Source of the DNA: Candidatus Puniceispirillum sp.
Lineage (GTDB): Bacteria; Pseudomonadota; Alphaproteobacteria; Caedimonadales; UBA1908
Length of the DNA stretch: 64,000 nt
Reading direction: 5' to 3'
Assembly: GCA_013822015.1 (NCBI GenBank)
Contig: PNJU01000010.1
Coordinates: forward strand, 1 to 64,000
The notes beneath the pieces were generated by a model. That model saw only the letters and a list, made by a program, of their open reading frames with translations. It had not been told where the DNA came from and searched no databases. The translations under genes were made by a program, and so were the position numbers. This document shows positions 1 to 8,356 of the stretch, piece after piece. Numbering within the stretch: the first letter of the stretch is position 1; the number at the start of each line of letters is the position of its first letter.

Positions 1-41
1 CAAAAACATCAACCCTGGATCAAGACAAAGGGGCAAAAATA

Positions 42-1562
42 TTAAGATGTTACGCGTGTTGGTCGGAAGGAGAGCGCCTCTGCAATGTGCGTTGCCCGCA
101 GCTCCTCGCAAGAGTCTAAATCCGCAAGGGTGCGTGCCACGCGCAGGACCCGGTGATAACCGCGCGCGGAAAGTTTCATGTGTGCGGCGGCTTTTTCAAG
201 GGTTTCTTTGGCGCGAGGCTCAAGGCTTGTGACGGTTTCAAGGGTTTGCCCGTGCGCGTGGGCATTGAGGTGCACACCCTTTGCTTTGAGGCGAATGTAG
301 CGGTCTTTTTGAAGGGCGCGCGCGTCGGCCACACGGGCGGCCACCGTTTGTGAGGACTCGCGCTCCCCGCCGTCGCCCACCAAATCAGCCACCTTCACCT
401 CGGGCACAAAAACGGCCAAGTCAATACGGTCAAAGATGGGGCCCGATATTTTGGCTTGATAGTCTTGGCCGCAAAGGGGCGCCCGGCGGCACGCCTGGGA
501 AGGGTCGGACAAGTATCCACACGGGCACGGGTTCATGGCAGCAATCAGTTGAAACTTGGCCGGGTACGTCACGTGGGCATTGGCTCTGGCCACACTCACA
601 TGCCCGCACTCAAGGGGCGCGCGCATGGCCTCCAGAGCGCTTCTTGAAAACTCAGGCAGCTCATCAAGAAAGAGCACGCCGTGGTGGGACAAAGACACCT
701 CGCCTGGTTTTGCGCGCGCGCCTCCCCCCACAAGGGCGGGTAGGGACGCGGAGTGGTGAGGATCGCGAAAGGGGCGCACCCGCACAAGTCCGTCCGAGGG
801 TACAAGACCAAACAGGCTATGGATCATGGTGACCTCAAGGGCTTCCTCAGGGCTCAGCATGGGCAAAATCCCGGGAAGGCGCGCCGCCAACATGGATTTG
901 CCCGATCCTGGAGGGCCCAGCATGAGAAGGTTATGTCCGCCTGCGGCTGCAATCTCCAGGGCGCGCTTGGCGCTTTCTTGGCCCTTCACGTCGGCTAGAT
1001 CCAAAAGAGGCGGAGGGGAGGTGGCCAAGGCAGGCTCTGGGGGGGTAAGGACCTGGGTTCCCTTAAAGTGATTCACAAGAGACAAAAGGCTCTGGGGGGC
1101 AAGTAAGGCAATGTCCGAGGCCCAGGCGGCCTCCCTAGCGCTGGCGTGGGGACAAATGAGCCCAAATCCTTGAGAACTCGCGTGAAGGGCTGTGGGCAAG
1201 ACACCCGGGACCGGACACAGCAATCCGTCAAGGGCCAGCTCCCCCAGGGCGATATAGGAGGTGAGAGCGTCCTTTGGCAAAACGTCCATGGAGGCAAGAA
1301 GCCCTAAGGCAATGGGAAGATCATAGTGGCTGCCCTCTTTTTGAATGTCAGCAGGGGACAGGTTGACGGTGATGCGTTTTGTGGGCAGCGCAAGGCCTAT
1401 GGCGTGAAGGGCGGCGCGCACGCGCTCCCGGGACTCCGCCACTGCCTTGTCGGGAAGCCCCACAATATGAAAGGCAGGAAGCCCCGATGACAGGTGAACC
1501 TGCACATCAATTTCGGTTGCGTCTATCCCTTGAAAGGCGACGGTTTTAACCCTTGCAACCAT
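42..1562 (-). CDS. comM: YifB/ComM family AAA+ ATPase (magnesium chelatase-like)
   Basis: A 506-residue protein of the usual ComM/YifB length. The N-terminal Lon-protease-like fold (about residues 1-170) is followed by a Mg-chelatase AAA+ core with Walker A GPPGSGKS near residue 215, Walker B LFLDELPEF, and a short Cys-rich insert (CPCGYL..C..APLC) typical of the family. ComM is known as a hexameric branch-migration helicase that helps integrate incoming DNA during natural transformation. ComEC is also in this window, which fits, but YifB is also widespread in bacteria not known to be competent. It is last in a minus-strand run after gshB, with 16 bases between them. Identification is firm; a role in transformation here is inferred. 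Confidence 0.93.
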   Translation of the reverse strand: MVARVKTVAFQGIDATEIDVQVHLSSGLPAFHIVGLPDKAVAESRERVRAALHAIGLALPTKRITVNLSPADIQKEGSHYDLPIALGLLASMDVLPKDALTSYIALGELALDGLLCPVPGVLPTALHASSQGFGLICPHASAREAAWASDIALLAPQSLLSLVNHFKGTQVLTPPEPALATSPPPLLDLADVKGQESAKRALEIAAAGGHNLLMLGPPGSGKSMLAARLPGILPMLSPEEALEVTMIHSLFGLVPSDGLVRVRPFRDPHHSASLPALVGGGARAKPGEVSLSHHGVLFLDELPEFSRSALEAMRAPLECGHVSVARANAHVTYPAKFQLIAAMNPCPCGYLSDPSQACRRAPLCGQDYQAKISGPIFDRIDLAVFVPEVKVADLVGDGGERESSQTVAARVADARALQKDRYIRLKAKGVHLNAHAHGQTLETVTSLEPRAKETLEKAAAHMKLSARGYHRVLRVARTLADLDSCEELRATHIAEALSFRPTRVTS

Positions 1563-1578
1563 GTGAAACCTCGGTCTT

Positions 1579-2532
1579 TTACCCTGTTATAGGAAAGGAT
1601 ACTAGCGCATTCCACAGGTCTTCTTCCAGTCTTCTTTTATAGAGACGATTAAAGGCAGGAATACCCGTGGGAGAGGTGATGTTGACCTCGAGGAGTTTTT
1701 CGCCCACAACGTCGATACCCGCAAAAAGAATATTGTTTTCTTTCAAAAAAACGCCAACGCGTGCGCACAGGGCCTCTTCATTTTGGCTGGGTGTGAGGGC
1801 GTGAGGGGTACCGCCAAGCCCTAAATTAGCGCGAAACTCTTGGGATGCGGGGATTTTGTTGAATCCGCCAGCAAGGCGCCCGTTGATGAGAAAAAAACGC
1901 CTATCCCCCTCAAAAACCTGGGGTAAGAATTCTTGCAGGATCACGGCTTCACCGCCAGCGATCTCTTGGGAGGCGCCCCAAAAAGCCTCAAGTGCTTCGT
2001 GGGTGGCGGCGCGCACAATGCCGCGCCCGGCGTACCCATAAAGGGGCTTGATCACCACTTCTTTGTGGGCTCCGAGGAATGCGAGGGCTTCTTGCAAATT
2101 GCAGGTGATACAGGTCGCCGGCATGAGATCTGGAAAATGCAGCGGAATAAATTTTTCTGGGTGACTACGCAGGGCGCGCTGGTCATTGACGACGCGTACA
2201 TGGGGGGCCAAGTGATCCAAGATATAGGTCGGGGTCAGGTAAGACATGTCAAAGGGGGGATCTTGGCGGATCCATAAAACGTCAAGGGTGGCTAGATCCC
2301 AGACCTCGGGCGCGCCAGGCTTGAGACGCCCCCCCTCTTCCAGGGTGACCTTATGACCTGTTGCGGTGATGCGCGCCTCCCGCCACGTGAGATTTTGGGG
2401 CGTGTAGAAAAAGACCTCATACCCTTTCTCAAGGGCTAAGCGCGCAAGGAGTAAGCTTGTGTCCGTTGCGGGCTTTAGACGCTCAATGGGGTCGCACTGA
2501 AAGGCGACCCGCTTCACACCTTGGGCTCGCAT
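1579..2532 (-). CDS. gshB: Glutathione synthetase
   Basis: About 317 residues, the normal GshB length. It joins gamma-glutamylcysteine and glycine using ATP in the cytoplasm. Visible family features are the N-terminal QCDPIERL segment, RQDPPFDMSYL, the ATP-grasp loop KPLYGYAGRGIVR and the C-terminal metal/ATP residues in EVNITSPTG. I prefer the ATG at 2532: the TGA of the upstream BON lipoprotein gene shares its A, a TGATG overlap typical of coupled translation. A TTG one codon earlier is the alternative. No gshA is in the window. Confidence 0.95.
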   Translation of the reverse strand: MRAQGVKRVAFQCDPIERLKPATDTSLLLARLALEKGYEVFFYTPQNLTWREARITATGHKVTLEEGGRLKPGAPEVWDLATLDVLWIRQDPPFDMSYLTPTYILDHLAPHVRVVNDQRALRSHPEKFIPLHFPDLMPATCITCNLQEALAFLGAHKEVVIKPLYGYAGRGIVRAATHEALEAFWGASQEIAGGEAVILQEFLPQVFEGDRRFFLINGRLAGGFNKIPASQEFRANLGLGGTPHALTPSQNEEALCARVGVFLKENNILFAGIDVVGEKLLEVNITSPTGIPAFNRLYKRRLEEDLWNALVSFPITG

Positions 2533-3263
2533 CAATCATCAAACGCGGAAGGCGCGTCACCGCTGTCCAGGGGTGCGCTGTCGATGGGGTCTACAGGCTC
2601 AAGGGGCTCTTGGGGGTCCTGTGGTTGTGCGCTCCTGGGTGAGGGGACACGTGGCGCCGGATCAATGGGCGCCTCTTGCGCTTTGGCGGCTGCAAAGGTT
2701 GTGTAGTTCACAACCTTCTTCACACCCGACGTGTTGCGAATGATGTTCAGGACCTGATCCAGCTCTTTTTGATCCTTGGCAATGCCCATGAGATAAATGA
2801 CACCGTCCACGGTTTGGAGGTTGTAGTTGATGGAGTTAATGTCATTGGTGAAAAGAAGCTTTGACTTGATGCGTGTTGTGATCCAGCTGTCCTTGGCCGC
2901 GTCGCCAAAGCCTTGGTTCTGACCGGTCTTGAGCTCGTCCATGACTTCTTTGACGCCCTTGACCTCCCACACATAGCGCACAGCTGCGATATGTTTTTGA
3001 GGCGTTGAAACGGTGCCTGTCAAAAGAACGCGGCCTTGGTGGACCACAACGGTGATGTTGGCAAAAAGCTCGCCGTCATGCTCGCTGAACTTCACAAGAA
3101 TGCGGGCTTTGATGTCGGCGTCACTGGCCACACCTGAGATGCCGCGCTCCTCAACGGCGGATGTCATAACCGTAGAGGCGCCGCCCACAACGGCCACGGG
3201 GGCACATCCTTGCAAGAGAAAGGGTACGCTCACACAAGACAGCAGCAGAAAAGTCTTTTTCAC
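2532..3263 (-). CDS. BON-domain lipoprotein (DolP/YraP-like)
   Basis: 243 residues with a lipoprotein signal (MKKTFLLLSCVSVPFLLQGC; Cys20 would be lipidated). Two BON domains follow, roughly residues 43-112 and 122-190, each with the conserved V-x-G-x-V-x-L-x-G pattern (RVLLTGTV, VIYLMGIA). The C-terminus is a Pro/Asp-rich disordered tail. DolP of E. coli is an outer-membrane lipoprotein with two BON domains that supports envelope integrity. Here it lies between yraN and gshB, and yraN, rsmI and the LppC gene are close by, as around yraP in E. coli. The role is inferred from architecture and synteny. Confidence 0.85.
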   Translation of the reverse strand: MKKTFLLLSCVSVPFLLQGCAPVAVVGGASTVMTSAVEERGISGVASDADIKARILVKFSEHDGELFANITVVVHQGRVLLTGTVSTPQKHIAAVRYVWEVKGVKEVMDELKTGQNQGFGDAAKDSWITTRIKSKLLFTNDINSINYNLQTVDGVIYLMGIAKDQKELDQVLNIIRNTSGVKKVVNYTTFAAAKAQEAPIDPAPRVPSPRSAQPQDPQEPLEPVDPIDSAPLDSGDAPSAFDD

Positions 3264-3293
3264 GGTTTTAACTCCTTGAACATCCTAAAAGTG

Positions 3294-3671
3294 TCATTGC
3301 ATGGATGTGTCCCATGCCCCTTTGATGTGACACACTCGCCAGGGCATAAGCAAGAAGAAATCGAGGCGAATGTCATCTTGGTGATGACGGGGGTGTCTTG
3401 CGGCGTAGAGGCTAATGGCGCGCGCAATGCGCTCTTTTTGGTGGTGGGTCAGGCTTTCGAGCGCTTGGGTGAGGCACCCACGGGCTTTGACCTCCACGGC
3501 AACGAGGGTGCCTTTTTTATGGGCGATGAGATCGATTTCCCCCACGCCAGCTTGGTAGCGCTTGGCAAGGATGCGGTACCCTTTGGCCACAAGCCAAACT
3601 TTGGCCAACGTTTCGGCCATAAGTCCCTTGAGGTAAGCGCGCTTACCTTTCTCGCTCTTCGCGTAGGTCAA
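3294..3671 (-). CDS. yraN: YraN/UPF0102 family nuclease-fold protein
   Basis: The UPF0102 core is clear: G..AE..A, KGYRILAKRYQ, and the restriction-endonuclease-like motif GEIDLIA followed by VAVEVKAR. The function of this family is not settled. Start choice: the ATG at 3620 has a close AAGGGA but would remove the conserved Gly before MAE, so I prefer the in-frame TTG at 3671. That start overlaps the end of rsmI by 29 bases and suggests translational coupling. A much longer in-frame extension into rsmI exists and is probably a shadow. Family call firm, start uncertain. Confidence 0.85.
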   Translation of the reverse strand: MTYAKSEKGKRAYLKGLMAETLAKVWLVAKGYRILAKRYQAGVGEIDLIAHKKGTLVAVEVKARGCLTQALESLTHHQKERIARAISLYAARHPRHHQDDIRLDFFLLMPWRVCHIKGAWDTSMQ

Positions 3672-4500
3672 GGGCGACGCTGTAGACGAGTTGCCTTGAG
3701 AGGCCGAGTTGCGTCGCCACTTCCTTAACTGCGTCCTTAAGGGAGAGGTCTTCCATGCGCTTTTCCAAATGGCTGCGGATGTCTTCTTGATCTGGCGTCG
3801 TTTCAAGGCGAGGGCCCACAAGTAAAACCAATTCTCCCTTCAGGTTATCAAGATCTTCGCGTTCAAGGAAGAGTGTTATGGGCGCGCGCTCTATGGTTTC
3901 AAAATATTTTGTGATTTCACGGGCGTAGGCAACCTCGCGTTCACCCAGTGCCGCGTGGAGATCTTGAAGGCACGCGCGCAGGCGTCTGGGGGATTCATAG
4001 AAAATAAGGGTGCCTGGAACGCCTTTCAAAGCGCCAAAGAATGTTTGCCGGGCCCCAGATTTGCGGGGCGGAAAGCCCCCAAAGAAAAATTGGTCACAGG
4101 GAAGGCCAGACAGGATAAGGGCGCATAGGGCGGCGTTGGCGCCAGGAACGCTTGTGACCTTGAGACCCGCGTCCTGGAGCGCACGCACAAGCTTGTACCC
4201 TGGGTCACTGATGAGGGGCGTGCCCGCGTCACTCACCAAGGCGACGTGTTTGCCCGTCCCGACGGCGTCCACAATTCTAGGGCGCATGGCGGCGGCGTTA
4301 TGTTCGTGATAGGTCCAAAGTTCCTTGGGGTGTAAACCAAAATGCGTGAAAAGTTTGCGGGTGACGCGGCTGTCTTCACAGACGATGATGTCAGCATTTG
4401 TCAGGGTTTCAAGGGCGCGCTTGGAGATATCGGCTAAATTGCCGATGGGGGTGGCCACAAGAAACAGGATGCCTTCGTGTTTACTTTCTGCGTGTGTCAC
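3643..4500 (-). CDS. rsmI: 16S rRNA (cytidine(1402)-2'-O)-methyltransferase RsmI
   Basis: About 285 residues. It uses SAM to methylate the 2'-O of C1402 in the ribosomal decoding centre. Family motifs in order are LFLVATPIGNLADIS, CEDSRVTRKLF, LVSDAGTPLISDPG, SVPGANAALCALILSGLP, FFFGGFPPRK and FYESPRRL. I choose the GTG at 4500 because AAGGGT lies five bases before it and the conserved core starts ten residues later. The open frame extends to 4767, but that part has no family similarity and overlaps the divergent lipoprotein gene. First gene of the rsmI-yraN-BON-gshB-comM run. Confidence 0.95.
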   Translation of the reverse strand: MTHAESKHEGILFLVATPIGNLADISKRALETLTNADIIVCEDSRVTRKLFTHFGLHPKELWTYHEHNAAAMRPRIVDAVGTGKHVALVSDAGTPLISDPGYKLVRALQDAGLKVTSVPGANAALCALILSGLPCDQFFFGGFPPRKSGARQTFFGALKGVPGTLIFYESPRRLRACLQDLHAALGEREVAYAREITKYFETIERAPITLFLEREDLDNLKGELVLLVGPRLETTPDQEDIRSHLEKRMEDLSLKDAVKEVATQLGLSRQLVYSVALDLREERER

Positions 4501-4546
4501 AGTACCCTTGGGATCATGATCAGTTCGTTGTGAGCATAGTATACTA

Positions 4547-5710
4547 ATGGCGCGCACTTTTTCGAGAAGTCTTTGTCTTTTTCTAGGTCTTGTGATGGGG
4601 CTTATGCAGGGGTGTTCGACGGTGAAGTCGCCGGCGCCAGAGCCTGTGCCCACACCCCGCGTGATTCCGGCCCGTCCCGCGGGGCCTGAAGTCAGTAAGG
4701 GCACCCTTGTGAAGGTGGGGCTTCTCCTGCCACTGTCGGGCGAGCAGGCGGCCCTTGGCAAAGCCATGCTCCAAAGTGCTCAGCTCAGCCTTATGAGCAG
4801 CACCGCCGACGCGTTGGAGCTTCTGGTTGAGGACACAAAGGGCACCAAAGAAGGAGGACGCGAGGCGGCACAAAGGGCGCTCGCGGGCGGTGCGCGCCTC
4901 ATCTTGGGTCCTGTGTTTTCCGATGCGGTGATCGGGGCAGGGGAGGTGGCCAGAGCCGCCCAGGTGCCCCTCGTGTCATTCTCCAATAACCAGGCTGTTG
5001 CAAAGCCCGGTGTCTATATCGTGGGATTTGACCCCGGCGCGCAACTTGAGCGCGTGCTGCGCTTTGCCGCCAAAAAAGGGCTCACACGCGTTGCGACCTA
5101 TGTCCCAAAGGACGCGAACGCCGATCTTGCGGACCGTATTGTGAAAGCGCTCGTCCAAGAGCGCGTCATCACCTCCACGGGTGTTGTGACCTATGAGCCG
5201 CAAAATCCAGGTCTTGTGACCCGCAAGCCAGGGGTTGGGACCCAGGCAGTCCTTATCCCAGAAGGAGGGCAAAACCTTGTGCGTGTGGTGGAGGCCCTTT
5301 TGTACCACGACACCTCCTTTGATCAGTATAAGCTTCTTGGGTCCGGCCAGTGGGACGGGCCCGCTGCCAAAGCCCGCCATGAGATTCGTGGCGGTTGGTT
5401 TGCCGCCCCCGTGCCAAGCGCGCGTACAGATTTCGAGACGCGCTTTAGAAACACCTTTGGTTACGTGCCGCCGCGCTTGAGCACCCTGTCCTATGACGCG
5501 GTGAGTTTGGCGCGCGCCCTGGTGTTGCGCTTTAAGGGTCAGGCGTTTACTGCGCAACACCTTGAAACGCCACAAGGTTTCTTAGGGATTGACGGGCCGG
5601 TACGTCTGCGTGCAAATGGTGTGAGTGAGCGCGCCATGGCCGTACTAGAGGTTACTCCCACGGGCTTTGAGGTGATTGATCCAGCGCCTCGTTTGTTTGA
5701 AAAGGAATAA
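4547..5710 (+). CDS. LppC/LpoA-type lipoprotein (penicillin-binding protein activator, periplasmic-binding fold)
   Basis: 387 residues starting with a lipoprotein signal whose lipobox is LMQGC (Cys23), then a Pro-rich linker and a type 1 periplasmic-binding (Leu/Ile/Val-receptor) fold that begins KVGLLLPLSG. In gammaproteobacteria LpoA (YraM) has this fold at its C-terminus and activates PBP1A; alphaproteobacterial versions lack the TPR half, as here. The gene is divergent from rsmI, the same neighbour as in E. coli. There is no obvious Shine-Dalgarno, and TATACT lies directly against the ATG, so a leaderless start or a slightly later start is possible. Confidence 0.8.
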   Translation: MARTFSRSLCLFLGLVMGLMQGCSTVKSPAPEPVPTPRVIPARPAGPEVSKGTLVKVGLLLPLSGEQAALGKAMLQSAQLSLMSSTADALELLVEDTKGTKEGGREAAQRALAGGARLILGPVFSDAVIGAGEVARAAQVPLVSFSNNQAVAKPGVYIVGFDPGAQLERVLRFAAKKGLTRVATYVPKDANADLADRIVKALVQERVITSTGVVTYEPQNPGLVTRKPGVGTQAVLIPEGGQNLVRVVEALLYHDTSFDQYKLLGSGQWDGPAAKARHEIRGGWFAAPVPSARTDFETRFRNTFGYVPPRLSTLSYDAVSLARALVLRFKGQAFTAQHLETPQGFLGIDGPVRLRANGVSERAMAVLEVTPTGFEVIDPAPRLFEKE

Positions 5711-5714
5711 GACA

Positions 5715-6797
5715 ATGTCAAAGAAACTTGCGATTCTGACCAGTGGTGGGGACTGTGCGGGGCTCAATGCGGTTCTGCGCGCCGTTGTGATCCACGCCCA
5801 CCACCTTGGATGGGAGGTCATTGGCATTCGTCACGGTACCGGCGGTCTGCTCACAACACCTCTTGACTATATGGTCTTGACACCCCAGGACGTAGAAGGG
5901 CCTATCCTGCGTCAGGGCGGCACGTTTTTAGGCACAACCAACCACGGCAATCCCTTTGCCTATCCTATGCCCGACGGGACAAAGGTGGATCGCACGGGTG
6001 AGATCATTGCCGCCTTTAGAAGCCTGGGCGTTGAGGGACTCATTGGCGTGGGCGGGGACGGCAGTCACAAGATTTTGCACCGCATTGCAACCCAGGGCGG
6101 TATTCCCTATGTTGCGATCCCTAAGACCATCGACAATGATGTGGGAGCCACGGAAAACGCCATTGGTTTTGCGACCGCCGTGGACGTGGCGACGGAAGCC
6201 CTTGACCGCCTTCAACCCACCGCCGCCAGCCACGACCGCGTCATGATTTTGGAGGTTATGGGGCGTGACGCGGGTCACATTGCGTTGACCTCCGGCATTG
6301 CAGGTGGCGCTGACATCATTTTGCTTCCCGAAATCCCCTACACCCTTGCGGGCGTGGCCCAAAAGATTAAGGACGTGAAGAAAAGTGGACGCAACTTCAG
6401 CCTCGTTGTGGTGGCGGAAGCCGTGAAAAAAGAAACGGGCGAGCACGCCTCTATCATTGATTCCACGACAGGACGCGAGCGCTACGGCGGTATCGGGCAC
6501 TACTTGGCGGAGATGATTACCCAGCACACAGGGGCTGAAACCCGTTTTATGGTCTTGGGTCACGTGCAGCGCGGCGGTCAGCCCGGCGCCCAGGACCGAG
6601 TGCTCGCCACAGCCTTTGGGGTCCACGCCGTTGATTTGGTGGTGGCAGGCGTCTTTGACCGCATGGTTGTGTGGCGTAACCGCGCCGTTGTGGACGTTCC
6701 TGTCCTGGAGGCCATTGAGCACTACCGCTGTGTGGACCCATCGGACGCTCTTGTGCACACAGCGCGTGGCATGGGCATTTACTTAGGCAATGTTTGA
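5715..6797 (+). CDS. pfkA: 6-phosphofructokinase (mixed ATP/PPi-type active site)
   Basis: 360 residues from the ATG at 5715, which has AAGGAA eight bases upstream inside the end of the lipoprotein gene. The PfkA fold is clear: ILTSGGDCAGLNAV, GGTFLGTTNHGNP, GVGGDGSHKIL, PKTIDNDV, EVMGRDAGHIAL and LGHVQRGGQP. It phosphorylates fructose 6-phosphate in glycolysis. The donor-determining positions are mixed: Gly116 in GGDGS (ATP type in E. coli PfkA) with Lys137 in PKTIDND (shared with PPi enzymes). Such Gly/Lys pairs are known in ATP-using enzymes, for example in trypanosomes, so ATP is the better guess. Confidence 0.9.
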   Translation: MSKKLAILTSGGDCAGLNAVLRAVVIHAHHLGWEVIGIRHGTGGLLTTPLDYMVLTPQDVEGPILRQGGTFLGTTNHGNPFAYPMPDGTKVDRTGEIIAAFRSLGVEGLIGVGGDGSHKILHRIATQGGIPYVAIPKTIDNDVGATENAIGFATAVDVATEALDRLQPTAASHDRVMILEVMGRDAGHIALTSGIAGGADIILLPEIPYTLAGVAQKIKDVKKSGRNFSLVVVAEAVKKETGEHASIIDSTTGRERYGGIGHYLAEMITQHTGAETRFMVLGHVQRGGQPGAQDRVLATAFGVHAVDLVVAGVFDRMVVWRNRAVVDVPVLEAIEHYRCVDPSDALVHTARGMGIYLGNV

Positions 6798-6843
6798 TCA
6801 TTCTTGTAGATAAAAATTGAAGAGGAGCTTTTTCACTTCATTA

Positions 6844-6872
6844 TTGACTCCATATCACATGCGTGTTTTAAA
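6844..6872 (+). promoter_or_regulatory. Predicted promoter of the secreted orphan gene
   Basis: TTGACT at 6844-6849, a 17-base spacer, and TTTAAA at 6867-6872. The -10 lies inside a small perfect palindrome (TGTTTT, one base, AAAACA, 6864-6876), which could be an operator. The predicted start near 6880 leaves a short leader with AAGGAT before the GTG at 6903. Confidence 0.45.
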
Positions 6873-6902
6873 AACATGCTAGATGATATAAGGATTTTTT
6901 CA

Positions 6903-8192
6903 GTGAAACCCGCGGTTATACTTCTTTCTTTTATTTTGTCAGCATTTTCAAATACTTTTGCATCCTCCCAGGAGGTGCGCTCTTCAGAAGCCCAACTTGA
7001 GCGCTTAGAGGGTCTTAAGGTGGGGCGCGCCCCAACGGCCGCCTTTCCTGAGTTGATGGATCAGCTCACGCAAAACGCGAATGTCATTCGTGCAAGACTC
7101 AGTGAGAGCCTCCACGCGCCCTTTGACGCCGCTCGTCAAGAAATTGAAGTGGCCTGTGGAAGGGATCTCACACTCTATAAATTTAACATGGCTCACTATG
7201 TGTGGGCCATGTTTCTCACGTCCTCTCAAAGACAAAGTCCCTTGTCCTCGTGGGATGTTGAGACATATCTAGGATACTTAAAAGATTGCGCAAGCGTTCC
7301 ACTCCAAGCCCCTTACGCGGCCGACACGCCCGTTCACATGATGGCATCGGCTGCAGGTTTTGGTCTTTACCCCTACACGGCAATGAATGAAACGGGCGTC
7401 TTCTCCCTTGATACCCTCAATGGGTCCTTTGCGGCGCGTGCGCCCTTTTGTGGTTTGCCGTTGAGCGTATCTTCCTTTGATGGGGGCCAAGACGAGGACG
7501 CGCGCGCGTTTTTGGACCATGACTGGCGGCACGTCTATTTCAACCGTGGTATTGCGCCCTTTGCGTCATTTCTTTTGGCGCCAGCCTACGGCGCGTACAC
7601 GCAGATGTATAAAAGCGTGCAAGCCGTGCCAGACCCAAAGCAAAGGGCTGGAGATCAGTTGGTTCTGTTCTTCATGATGCATGAAGGAAGTAGCACGCTG
7701 TTGAATGACATGTGCAGCATTGAGAACGGCGTTGCCACCGTATTGCCCACGTTTCGTTTTGATGCGTCCTGCGCGTTTACAAAAAACGCTCTTGGCGATT
7801 TTGTTGAAAATGTTCAGGAACCCTTTGGGGAGCAAGCCATTGGCGTTCTTCAACTGGAGATTGCGCCAACCTACCAAGATAAGAGCGTTGTGGACGTGAT
7901 GCGTCTATACCACCAAGATAAGTCAGTGCCGTTGGACTGGAAAAAGGTTGTGCGCCCCCTTGGTGTTGCCAAGACCCTGCGCGAAGACGGGAGGGAGTTT
8001 ACAGGTGAGTTAGGCTTTGACGCCTATAATATTCTCTATGATCTTCAAGGAGCCTGCCAGGACGCGGGCGTTCATTTCGTCATTTGGAGCGAGGACGGCA
8101 CCTTTAACGCCCATGGTATGATAGAGACGCTTGGCGCCCTTGTGAACGGCTTCCAAGCCCGCCATGCATACAGCGGCGCAGAGTCCTCATAA
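6903..8192 (+). CDS. Secreted protein of unknown function
   Basis: 429 residues. I choose the GTG at 6903 because AAGGAT lies eight bases before it and the product then begins with a clean Sec signal (MKPAVILLSFILSAFSNTFA, cleavage after about residue 20). An ATG at 6876 would add nine residues and spoil the signal. The mature part has no motif I recognise. It is mixed alpha/beta in character and has a central hydrophobic stretch (FNRGIAPFASFLLAPAYGAY) and several Cys that could form disulfides after export. It is a single gene between pfkA and tRNA-Gln with its own promoter. Confidence 0.75.
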   Translation: MKPAVILLSFILSAFSNTFASSQEVRSSEAQLERLEGLKVGRAPTAAFPELMDQLTQNANVIRARLSESLHAPFDAARQEIEVACGRDLTLYKFNMAHYVWAMFLTSSQRQSPLSSWDVETYLGYLKDCASVPLQAPYAADTPVHMMASAAGFGLYPYTAMNETGVFSLDTLNGSFAARAPFCGLPLSVSSFDGGQDEDARAFLDHDWRHVYFNRGIAPFASFLLAPAYGAYTQMYKSVQAVPDPKQRAGDQLVLFFMMHEGSSTLLNDMCSIENGVATVLPTFRFDASCAFTKNALGDFVENVQEPFGEQAIGVLQLEIAPTYQDKSVVDVMRLYHQDKSVPLDWKKVVRPLGVAKTLREDGREFTGELGFDAYNILYDLQGACQDAGVHFVIWSEDGTFNAHGMIETLGALVNGFQARHAYSGAESS

Positions 8193-8212
8193 AGAAAAAG
8201 TGCCAAAAAAAG

Positions 8213-8245
8213 ACGCGGGTTTACACAAAAGCTTGCGTCCTTTTT
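8213..8245 (+). terminator. Possible terminator after the secreted orphan
   Basis: A-rich run, GACGC (8213-8217), an 18-base loop, GCGTC (8235-8239), then CTTTTT. The stem is short and the loop long, so the call is weak, but the position between the gene end and tRNA-Gln fits. Confidence 0.35.
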
Positions 8246-8274
8246 AAAAATGTGGTTAATCTATGCTCATCATT

Positions 8275-8349
8275 TGGGGCGTGGCCAAGCGGTAAGGCAT
8301 CGGTTTTTGGTACCGACATGCGCAGGTTCGAATCCTGCCGCCCCAGCCA
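8275..8349 (+). tRNA. tRNA-Gln (UUG)
   Basis: Complete cloverleaf with encoded CCA (8347-8349). Acceptor TGGGGCG pairs with CGCCCCA; the first pair is U1-A72 as usual for bacterial tRNA-Gln. The anticodon stem TCGGT/ACCGA encloses loop TTTTGGT, anticodon TTG. The T-loop is TTCGAAT. Confidence 0.97.
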
Positions 8350-8356
8350 ATTCTCT

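Noticed and set aside
1-41. Gene fragment at the left edge
   Set aside because: Only 41 bases lie past the comM stop; no coding or structural signal can be judged.
4537-4546. TATACT/AGTATACT as -10 of the lipoprotein gene
   Set aside because: It touches the ATG at 4547, so transcription would begin inside the gene; it may serve rsmI on the other strand, but no -35 is convincing.
4501-4767. N-terminal extension of rsmI
   Set aside because: The frame stays open into the divergent lipoprotein gene, but the extra residues lack similarity and a GTG with a good Shine-Dalgarno exists at 4500.
5928-6758. 276-codon open frame antisense to pfkA
   Set aside because: pfkA is well conserved across the stretch; composition marks the other strand as a shadow.
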